Assembly: GCA_030867875.1 (NCBI GenBank)
Contig: JAOWCC010001634.1
Location: 131,540,807 to 131,604,806, forward strand
DNA from: Actinernus sp. WN-2022
Lineage: Eukaryota > Cnidaria > Anthozoa > Actiniaria > Actinernidae
Direction of reading: 5' to 3'
Length of the DNA stretch: 64,000 bases
Shown here: positions 55,656-64,000 of the stretch, piece after piece
How positions within the stretch are numbered: position 1 is the first letter of the stretch
Layout of the letters: every line of letters begins with the position of its first letter
Notes under the pieces: model-generated
Database searches by the model: none
Seen by the model: the letters and a program-made list of their open reading frames with translations, nothing else
What the model was told of the DNA's origin: nothing
Position numbers and translations under genes: made by a program

Positions 55656-55984
55656 CATACAAACGCATAAACTGCCTAGACTAATTAAAATCAAGCCGGT
55701 GGTACGTATTTGATTCACAGTTGCCTGGATGCAATTTCCAAATGTGCTTTGAACCATTCACTGTTGCACTTCAACAAAATTGGTAATAATGGTTATTTTT
55801 GATCCTGTACTAGCTTACTGATCAGGTTTTGAACAACTTTGCTTACTAATGCATGTAGAAATTACTTCTATGGCATGCCATCTATGCATGATCTTCAAAT
55901 GCTCCATGTGTACATACGCATACAGTAGTTTATCCATATAACTGTTATAAGCCAGGGGCGTTCCTAGGCATTTTTGAGCTTTAA
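55656..55984. other. Unassigned spacer
   Basis: Nothing recognised. Confidence 0.45.
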
Positions 55985-56274
55985 AGGGGCTGTGTCACGG
56001 TAATAGACTTTACATTCGCGTTCCGAGCCGGAAACAGCTATTTCCACCGATTTTGATATGAACTAACAAACCTCTCAGCCATGTGGGATCCTTAAAATCA
56101 AAGCAAATATGCAAAAATGACTAACAAATAGTGTATATAAACAGTCTCCAGGAAAAATAATGAAAATCCTTTCAATCAGGTATTGAGGGAGGGAAGTTTA
56201 ACTGTTTGCATCCAATTAACAGCCACCAACCGAGAGATTACTCGATACATGCGCAGTACCATGACATAGCCCCT
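55985..56274. mobile_element. TTAA-target MITE
   Basis: AGGGGCTGTGTCACGGTA is mirrored by TACCATGACATAGCCCCT. TTAA flanks both ends (55981-55984 and 56275-56278). Confidence 0.8.
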
Positions 56275-56955
56275 TTAAGCCCAAAAGTGAGACAAAGTAA
56301 ACTTGGTTCAGGCGTAATATGAAAATCGTACTGAAATTGCAGAAAATCATTTCAGCCTGAGGGCTTACTGGCTTAAAAGACAGGTACGCGCCTGTAAACA
56401 ACATTTAATAGTAAGAGACTGATTAAATTTGCCAAATAAACTGACTTGGAACGACCCTTAGCAAAGAAATACAAATAGCACTTATAAATATACTAAATAG
56501 TTATTTCAAGTTGTTTAGCTCCAAAATTTGGGCTCACATATACACTTTAAGCTAATTTATCCAAGCAATGAAACGTTTATTTTATCAATGTTTCGTTGAC
56601 TTGTTATTATGAATACTTAATATTGATTAGCAATTTCAAAGCTGCAAACAAACAGCTTATGGTGTTTATATGAGGAAAAGAAAACACAACCTATTCTGTT
56701 TAAACTTGATTGACTATTATTAAATGGCAATTAAAGGTTTATTTTTCTTTAATATATTTTTTTCACGTTGCTTTAATTCATGCTGTTGAATAACGTAAAA
56801 GTCATTGAAAAATCCAGATTTGCACATGGAAAATACGTGCCATGTGTACATTATTTATTTAAGCCAGAACAAATGAAATACATGTGAAGGTCAGGTGAAA
56901 GCAAAGGTGCACTGCTTGTTGGCTTTGGGGACATATATTTTATTAGTTATAATAC
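56275..56955. other. Non-coding AT-rich stretch
   Basis: No gene or repeat recognised. Confidence 0.45.
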
Positions 56956-57079
56956 TGGGCTGGGTTGTTGGAAGCTAGGTTAGCGCTAAATCTGTAATTG
57001 TAATCTGTACAGTTTAAACCAGGGTTAGCGATTTAACCCTGGGTTAGCGCTTAACCTTGCTTCGAACAACTAGGTCCTG
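56956..57079. mobile_element. Palindromic MITE, second copy of the 26454 family
   Basis: It shares GGTTAGCGCTAAATCTGTAA and AATCTGTACAGTTTAA with 26454-26591. The ends (GGGTTGTTGGAAGC and GCTTCGAACAAC) have diverged. Confidence 0.8.
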
Positions 57080-57136
57080 GTAACTAATGTTTGTTATCAT
57101 TAATAAAGATTACAAATTTGAACAGTAAAAAAATGA

Positions 57137-57539
57137 AAGGGAATCTCGGCTGAAAAACAATGTTTGCTCCCAAGTGTTCCTTATGGTTGACTTAATCTAT
57201 TGCTGTGTGTCTCCTGTAAATTGCGCACTAGATGTTAGTTATGGAGCGATTTTCCTGTCCACAAAAGTAATTTCAATTTCACGTGCATCACCATCTTGGA
57301 TATTATGATGTCATAGTGTTGCCCCTATTGTTGCACAACAAAAGAGCAGTTGTTTTCTAATAATAGAGGCAACAATGTGACGTCATAAGATCCAAGATGG
57401 TGGTACGCGTGAAATTCAAAGAAATTTTGTGGACAGGAAAATCAGTCCACAACTAACATCTAGTGCGCAATTTACAGCAGACAAACACAGCAATGGATTT
57501 AGGGACATTTGAGACATTGTTTTTCAGCAGAGGTTCCTT
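57137..57539. mobile_element. Long palindromic MITE, copy 2 of the 51258 family
   Basis: GAAAAACAATGTTTG, CTGTAAATTG, AGATGTTAGTTATGG and GATCCAAGATGG are shared with 51258-51643. TTAA follows the right end (57540-57543). Confidence 0.8.
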
Positions 57540-57929
57540 TTAATGGAATTTTCTGGATTTGCAATGACTCATTACATGATCAACTGCTAGTAAACACTTC
57601 AAGAAGAGATTACAGAGATGTGTATGTAATAAGATTGAATGTAACTCATTCTCACACTTCAGGTTATTATTATATTACATGTTAGTGTACAATGGTCATT
57701 CTCAGGCACTTAGTTTAGTTGTGTATCTCTTGCAGAGGCACTCCATCTCCAGTCATGTAACCCCTGTGAAGGACAAACGAGTTCTAGGTTACTAATGTTG
57801 TGGAAGTTACCTTACCTGGATAACAGTTCTGTAGCCACTGGCATTATCGCTGGAAAGTTGACCCAGTTCTTCACTGGTCCTCGGACCTCTTCCAAATGTG
57901 TAAGTCATGTTTAAGCCACTGAAAGGATA
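57540..57929. other. Unassigned spacer
   Basis: Nothing recognised. Confidence 0.45.
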
Positions 57930-58139
57930 GAGCAGACTTTGTATGAGTGCGCAAGTTACGGCAATGACTTATGGCATGGTTACCATATGGCATGCTGTGC
58001 CACTGAAATGACTTTTTCATTGTTTTTTGATCCAATCAAATTACCGAGTTATGGTAATAGTAAGTTACAGTACGGTTACGGTACATTTAAGGTTATGAAC
58101 ATGCCATGTATTTTTGTCCCACTCATACAAACTCTGCTC
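57930..58139. mobile_element. GAGCRG-family MITE, copy 4
   Basis: GAGCAGACTTTGTATGAGTG is mirrored by CACTCATACAAACTCTGCTC. TA flanks both ends (57928-57929 and 58140-58141). Confidence 0.85.
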
Positions 58140-58431
58140 TAGTGCAAACGAATGGTTCATGCTAGAACAACTTGTAAGTAACTTGTGATCAAGTTACACA
58201 TTCTCCATTTATAGAAAACAAAGAATATTAAAGAGAATTTAGAATGTGATCAGTAGTCACTTACATTGTTCTTGCATGGACTCCTTCAAATGTGGGTAGA
58301 ACATTTTCAAGGAGAACTATCAATCGAACTGATAATCCAAGCTTCTCTAAACAAAATTAATATACATTTACCAACTAGTGTTCTATTGCAAATCTTGCAT
58401 GCTAATTGGCTAAGTTACTCACTATCTATTT

Positions 58432-58545
58432 AACAATTATCCTGCAAGATCGCACAGAATATCACCGGATATTTAGCCAACGAGGGCCGATAGGCCCCAG
58501 TTGGCTGAAATCAGGCGATATTTCACAAGATCAAGCATAATTGTT
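58432..58545. repeat. Imperfect hairpin element
   Basis: ACAATTATCCTGCAAGATC and AATATC are mirrored by GATATTTCACAAGATCAAGC and ATAATTGT, with a central GCCAACGAGGGCC and TGGGGCC-type inner pairing. Confidence 0.5.
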
Positions 58546-58948
58546 TTATTATCCAATACATCAATAATAAAACACAGTTTTACCAAAACACTCACAAAGG
58601 GCACATCTTAATTCCATAAAACGATTTTGGCAGGAATCTAGTGGTGCACGTGCCATGTTCGTACACAATTATAGCGCCTTTCTCCGATTTTGAGCTAGGT
58701 AAACATTTTCAAACTGAGTTGATACCGAAAAAATTATGGTTAGAAAACAGTTGGAAAAAGCCCTCAAATACTCTTTTACTTGGATTCAAAGTATATTTCA
58801 GTTCATAAGACTCTTAGTTAAAAGTACTAAGTTATTTGAAATGTTAAAAACATTAAAATGAAATGTTAAAATGTGAAATGACCAAATTTGGGCTATGTTA
58901 CGATGTGTTGAATAATAATGAGCACTATAGCTCACCACACTCTTGTAA
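58546..58948. other. Unassigned spacer
   Basis: Nothing recognised. Confidence 0.45.
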
Positions 58949-59154
58949 TGCACCTATCAATGTTAAGACCAAGAAGGGGGAGGGGGAACAACACGTTTGG
59001 TAAAAAATATCAAATGTCTTATGTTTCCTATTTATAAATAACCCCACCTTAGGCAGGCAGTGTACCGGTATGTCAAAATCCCCACCCTCAGGGTAGACCT
59101 GCCTATCAAATCCCCACCCCTTGCCACCCCTCGGGCTTAACATTGATAGGTGCA
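58949..59154. mobile_element. MITE with perfect 19-bp TIRs and TAA flanks
   Basis: TGCACCTATCAATGTTAAG is exactly inverted at 59136-59154. TAA flanks both ends (58946-58948 and 59155-59157), like the 3-bp duplications of PIF/Harbinger elements. A related left end lies at 6013. Confidence 0.85.
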
Positions 59155-59611
59155 TAATCTGATTAGTTATCTTTGTCTTTTGTTACAAGAATATCGGTCT
59201 GTTTGGGATCGCTAACGTCCAGTATTCAGTCTTTTGGATGCAATAGCTGTTAAGCTACATAATAAGTGTAACTTAATTAAGGCTTCAATATTACAGAATG
59301 TTCAAGATTGCCAAATGACTATCCTCCAAGCCACAGCATTATCGCATTTAACATGTGTTGTCCAAAAAAATACTTCCTTTATAAAACTTACCTGGCTAAT
59401 AATTATGTATAACATTTTAATACTGAACATTGTGCACAGTGCAACATGTTATCCTAGCAGGTGATTGGCTAATGACAGTGTTTTATTGATGCATGTCACC
59501 ACTGTGAGTATGCTAGTTGGATTATGAAATTTAGATTAGAGACTTTATGTTTGTGTTTATCGACAAATACAGGCACTTGCTGACTGTACAACATTTCTTC
59601 ATACTGCATTC
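59155..59611. other. Unassigned spacer
   Basis: A frame at 59234-59464 has no recognised domain. Confidence 0.4.
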
Positions 59612-60286
59612 GGCCTTGTGCACGGAGTTGGTGTACACGAGCGTAACATAAAATTCTAATGCTAAGTTTTATTATTTTTCTCAAAATCTAAACATCCTAC
59701 TGTATAACCCTAGGACTTCAGAAAATAAAACTTCAGTCTAGGTGCACAGAAACACAAGCAAAAAAACATTCGCAAATGGTTTTATTTGAAAAAACAAACG
59801 AGTTTGTTCGAATTCTGTCGGAAAAGTTCGTCATTTTCCACCCGATTTTTACTCCACATCACAATTATTTTTTAATGTTTTAACCCTTTCAGGCCCGAGT
59901 TTTTGGAACCAATTTTTAGCTATTTCTAGACCGAAAAGAACCCTCTCTCCCTGCATGATTTGCAAAATGGAGACTGTGCGTGACGGAAGGCACGATTGGA
60001 GCAATAAAAATTCACTCTGAAATTGAGAGGTTTTGTTACGCAGCTTTCACATTTTTTTTTTTTGAGAACGGTTGATATTTTTATTCTCAGCGCCACGTTA
60101 TTCCCTCTTTCGAAGATAAAGATTCACATTCGAGAAACTACATCAAACTAAGGTCAGAGTGCGCGGACAAACAGGTGGGAATTTAATAACATTCAATTAA
60201 ATAACGACAAAGTTACAACAATCTAAAACAAATTTTAGTCTAAATTTTCTCATTTTCGTCGTGTACACCAACTTCGTGCACGAGGC
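59612..60286. mobile_element. 675-bp TIR element, non-coding core
   Basis: GGCCTTGTGCACGGAGTTGG plus TGTACACGA is mirrored by TCGTGTACACC plus AACTTCGTGCACGAGGCC. The core has no open frame of note. Confidence 0.75.
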
Positions 60287-60366
60287 CATTCAGCATTTGG
60301 CCTCATTCATTAACATTTTTGACAAAAGTGAACAAATTAGTCATCAGTGTTAAAACTTACCTTGAA

Positions 60367-61309
60367 GTGCCTTTAGTTAGTAGCCAGTAATGACAATATG
60401 TGGCGCTCACATTTAGCATCAGAAACAAAACAAAAACCTTGATGCAGTTGAACCAAATACGATACCATGTCAGTTGTCAAACTATATGTACATGTAGATG
60501 CTTTATACAGTCTTAAGTAGAGAAAATATCACACACTTTCAATTACCACAAACTCTTTTACAACAGCCACAATATAAACTTATGTGCCCTCTGATTGCCT
60601 GGCTAAAAAACCTGTTTTGTCACAGTAACTATAATATAACATGTGTACGAATGTTTTATTGTTTAGAATTGATTGTGCCTTTAGTGCCTTTAGTTAGTAG
60701 CCAGTAATGACAATATGTGGCGCTCACATTTAGCATCAGAAACAAAACAAAAACCTTGATGCAGTTGAACCAAATACGATACCATGTCAGTTGTCAAACT
60801 ATATGTACATGTAGATGCTTTATACAGTCTTAAGTAGAGAAAATATCACACACTTTCAATTACCACAAACTCTTTTACAACAGCCACAATATAAACTTAT
60901 GTGCCCTCTGATTGCCTGGCTAAAAAACCTGTTTTGTCACAGTAACTATAATATAACATGTGTACGAATGTTTTATTGTTTAGAATTGATTGTGCCTTTA
61001 GTGCCTTTAGTTAGTAGCCAGTAATGACAATATGTGGCGCTCACATTTAGCATCAGAAACAAAACAAAAACCTTGATGCAGTTGAACCAAATACGATACC
61101 ATGTCAGTTGTCAAACTATATGTACATGTAGATGCTTTATACAGTCTTAAGTAGAGAAAATATCACACACTTTCAATTACCACAAACTCTTTTACAACAG
61201 CCACAATATAAACTTATGTGCCCTCTGATTGCCTGGCTAAAAAACCTGTTTTGTCACAGTAACTATAATATAACATGTGTACGAATGTTTTATTGTTTAG
61301 AATTGATTG
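60367..61309 (+). repeat. Near-perfect triple tandem repeat, 317-bp unit
   Basis: GTGCCTTTAGTTAGTAGCCA starts units at 60367, 60684 and 61001. By eye the units are identical until the third ends at about 61309. The same 69-codon frame recurs in each only because the sequence is repeated; no domain. Confidence 0.95.
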
Positions 61310-61675
61310 TTTGTATTGTATACTTATATCTACATGTATATCATAAAGCAAGAAAGTCATTACACATACATGTAAGTCATCTATTATACTGACAGTCTGC
61401 CATAAACACTTCAGTCATTCGAGAAATGATAAAAGTAGGCTTTGTGCCTTCAGCTTGTGCTTTTGACATTTCTCTTGTTTTCAAATACCCGTCAAGTTTT
61501 ACGACAGTATAATGGCTTAGGCTTCTTAATTGTGTGTAAAATAAAATTACATGTCTTCTTTTGTCTTAAGTTATGCTATATAAATTATTATACATTTATT
61601 CTATTCAATTTATACTATCAACTTTTGTTGACTCTAGGATCGTGCATTTTCTATTGCTGTGCCTATTTATAATTT
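61310..61675. other. Unassigned spacer
   Basis: AT-rich; no gene. Confidence 0.45.
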
Positions 61676-61677
61676 TA

Positions 61678-61755
61678 AAGCTATGGAACGTGCTGCCATG
61701 TAATATTAGAAATGCCCAATCTGTCTCCCAGTTTAAATCTTTCCTTAAAGTGCCA
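61678..61755 (+). pseudogene. LINE C-terminal fragment
   Basis: KLWNVLPCNIRNAQSVSQFK is the standard end block of a LINE polyprotein (LWN-LP--IR---S---FK). The frame then runs into the repeat at 61770. Nothing upstream extends it convincingly. Confidence 0.65.
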
Positions 61756-61769
61756 TCTATTCTTAATGT

Positions 61770-61905
61770 GGAATACACTCAATCGAATGCACCCTTAAAT
61801 AGTTAGGATCAAAATAAAATGGCTTGAACCAGGAATAAAAATTAAATTGGTACTTAAAAAGATTTCTAAACTAGAATGCAGACAATTAACCTGTGAAGCA
61901 TTAGA
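61770..61905. repeat. Dispersed repeat, inverse of 53515-53648
   Basis: See the earlier copy. It contains the TIR end GGAATACACTCAATCGAAT and its adjacent 110 bp, with no matching opposite end here. Confidence 0.8.
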
Positions 61906-62204
61906 CTGGTTAAGATGCATTTATTTAATTATTAGTTTTTATACGTATATATTAGTTTGATACATATGCACATACATATACGTTAAGTTTCTTTTGAATT
62001 GTAGATAGTATTGTAGAACTTTACACACATTGTATTATCATTTTATATTGTAGTTTCTACGATTGTAAGCACACCGAGGCTGGTCGAGATGTACACTAAG
62101 AACTGTAATTACTTTATTTTATTATTACTGTTGGCTTTCTTTAAAAATAATAACACTGTAACAGCATGGTTTAGAAGAACAATTAATATGAAGCTTGTCT
62201 GAAT

Positions 62205-63110
62205 ATCTCATTTCACTAAGAAGCCTACATTGGCTATTTGTCTATTGGACAAGTTGTCAAACTGATCTACATGTACATGTACTAGCCCATCATTTCACTA
62301 AGAAGCCTACATTGGCTCTTTGTCTATTGGACAAGTTGTCAAACTGATCTACATGTACATGTACTAGCCCATCATTTCACTAAGAAGCCTACATTGGCTC
62401 TTTGTCCATTGGGCAAGTTGTCAAACTGATCTACATGTACTAGCCCATCATTTCACTAAGAAGCCTTAGTTATGGAAAGCATTCAATTAGATACTTGGGA
62501 CCATTTATATGGACAAAGCTTAGGCCTAGTCTTAGGACTGTGTCCAGTCTAAATTCGTTTAAACATAATATACGAAAGTTAGATATATCAAGCTTAATAG
62601 ATAACAATTCTTACTGCTGCATATTATGCAGCTCATGATATAATTAGCTCTGCATATAAATTTTTAGATTTTATAATATATTTAAGTATAGTTATAGTAG
62701 ATTTTAAAATTGTACATAACTCTAGGTTACTTTTTATCTTATTTTACTCTATCTTTTGTTAAAGTGTCCCCCATTAGCTGAACAGCTAAATACATTGACA
62801 CTGTAATAAAGTTATTATTATTATTATTATTATTATTGGCTCTTTGTCTATTGGGTAAGTTGTCAAACTGATCTACATCTACATGCTCATCATTTCACTA
62901 AGAAGCCTACATTGGCTCTTTGTCCATTGGACAAGTTGTCAAACTGAATACCTACATGTACTAGCCCATCATTACACTAAGTCTTTGTCTATTGGGTAAG
63001 TTGTCAAACTGATCTACATCTACATGCCCATCATTTCACTAAGAAGCCTACATTGGCTCTTTGTCCATTAGGAAAGTTGTCAAACTGAATATCTACATGT
63101 ACTAGTCCAA
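62205..63110. repeat. 82-bp tandem array interrupted by a LINE tail
   Basis: The units hold TTTCACTAAGAAGCCTACAT, TGGCTCTTTGTCTATTGG, CAAGTTGTCAAACTGATCTA and CATGTACTAGCCCATCA. They start at 62211, 62293, 62375 and 62451, then resume after 62835 with more diverged copies to about 63110. Confidence 0.9.
62466..62834 (+). mobile_element. 5'-truncated LINE insertion in the tandem array
   Basis: A frame at 62471-62637 reads YGKHSIRYLGPFIWTKLRPS, SLNSFKHNIRKLDISSLI and ends CCILCSS and a stop. This is the same C-terminal type as the minus-strand LINE at 26913-28188. It has a 3' UTR, TAATAAAGTTATT, and a TTA repeat (about 62812-62836). The array resumes directly after the tail. Confidence 0.88.
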
Positions 63111-63276
63111 TATGAAAATTCACTAGCCCTAGGCGATCGGATACAACTTTTGTCATGCCCTGCTGTACTTAAATATTACCACTATCCACCTCGATTAGCC
63201 ATGGCCACCTGTGCCAGTGTATACTTTTGGTTTCTATTAATTTCTGAATACAAAATGTTGTTGTTAATTAGTTTAA

Positions 63277-63738
63277 AGGGGAACTCAACCCTAAAATCAA
63301 CCCAATGTCTATACAAACATGTATTCGAAATAAATAGGTTCTGTTATTTCATTTTTCTGTGTTGCACGTCTAGCAAGAGAAAATCCAAAAACCTTCCCCA
63401 CAATGTCCGCTATGTACAGACGGCTCAAGTCTTGTAATTTGTGACGTCAGATATGGGGAATAAATTAGTATTGCCATGCTGTTCCGGACATTGAACAGCA
63501 GGACTAACGGCTTCTAATTGCAGACCATTGTGTTTTCTTTGTGCTAGAGGTGTGAACGTTCTTCCTTGGTATGTGTGACGTATGTTATGGGGAAATTTGC
63601 ACTGGATTGAGCCACCACACAATATAGATTTTTCAGCGGAAAATCGAACTTGGAGACTAAAAATAAAATAACAGAACTTATTTCTTTCGAATACATCTTT
63701 GTAAAGACATTGGGTTGATTTTAGGGTTGAGTTCCCCT
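63277..63738. mobile_element. TTAA-target MITE with about 80-bp TIRs
   Basis: AGGGGAACTCAACCCTAAAA, TCAACCCAATGTCT and TATTCGAAATAAATA are inverted at the right end (TTTTAGGGTTGAGTTCCCCT). TTAA flanks both ends (63273-63276 and 63739-63742). Frames inside are incidental. Confidence 0.9.
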
Positions 63739-63849
63739 TTAAGCTTTAGTTTTAGACTGGTATAGGCATTATTAGGTTCTCAATACGGAAGTGGTTCAAT
63801 TAGCAGAAGATCTACCAATTGAATAAAAAAAAAATAGAACAGCCATGTA

Positions 63850-63990
63850 CTTATCATGACCCATATGGCCTGTGCACCCTTGTTCTGTTGGGTTGGGCTG
63901 AACTGTAAAATAGTTGGTGCCTGATCCATATCTCATGACCTCAAGCCAAATACCAGCCCTCCCACTCAATCAATAAGGTACATGTACCTA
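63850..63990. repeat. Partial copy of the 48229 repeat family
   Basis: TCATGACCTCAAGCCAAATA and CAGCCCTCCCACTCAATCAA resemble 48300-48355. The copy runs toward the window edge. Confidence 0.55.
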
Positions 63991-64000
63991 CATGTATTAT

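Noticed and set aside
60498..61392. Three identical small proteins in a row
   Set aside because: They arise only because a 317-bp non-coding unit is tandemly repeated; no domain or codon bias.
63150..63622. Frames at the right end
   Set aside because: They lie mostly within the TTAA-target MITE at 63277-63738.

Overview
The window is nuclear DNA of an animal. It is AT-rich and gene-poor, with mobile-element debris from end to end. It is most probably from an anthozoan cnidarian such as a stony coral or a close relative. The reasons are a TspanC8-type tetraspanin, a histamine-N-methyltransferase-like first exon, intron-type splice donors, several APE/RT non-LTR retrotransposon families and two high-copy protein families that I associate with cnidarian genomes from memory. 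The organism call is inference. There are no bacterial operons, rRNA genes, CRISPR arrays or convincing functional tRNA genes.

Layout. 1-6 kb: MITEs, one LINE 3' end and non-coding sequence. 5.66-7.23 kb: an intact, intronless TspanC8 tetraspanin on the minus strand, with a degenerate tandem array just downstream that is made of copies of the gene's own last codons. 7.6-12 kb: inverted-repeat elements, including a TIR element with a tRNA-like Pol III head, a decayed LINE, and a 124-bp tandem array. 12.5-13.5 kb: a possible divergent promoter with two candidate first exons. 13.6-15.2 kb: a LINE reverse-transcriptase pseudogene (minus). 16.4-20.7 kb: a nearly full-length LINE (plus), broken at its YADD motif by two TIR elements with clean target duplications; one of them carries a RecQ-like helicase fragment. 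22.7-23.45 kb: an HNMT-like methyltransferase exon with one frameshift.

26.2-29 kb: MITEs and a LINE whose 5' endonuclease part lies head-to-head with its RT part. 30-33.6 kb: a pseudogene of a high-copy family with a PIN/XPG-like nuclease region, split by a Tc1/mariner-type element (DD37E spacing) with a TA duplication. 34-40.1 kb: a LINE split by about 3.85 kb of other retroelement material. 41.9-45.9 kb: a nest of elements: an outer long-TIR element, a 3-kb TIR element inserted in one arm and carrying a large minus-strand gene, and a LINE 3' end inserted in that gene.

47-64 kb: almost continuous MITEs (TA, TTAA, 3-bp and 8-bp target-site types), tRNA-derived SINEs, a 32-bp minisatellite, a near-perfect triple 317-bp repeat and an 82-bp array broken by a LINE tail. 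I see no convincing host exon in this part.

Only the tetraspanin looks like an intact gene, and the HNMT-like exon is the next best host gene. Everything else that codes is transposon-derived and broken. Boundaries were read by eye and may be off by a few bases; no alignment or database search was run.
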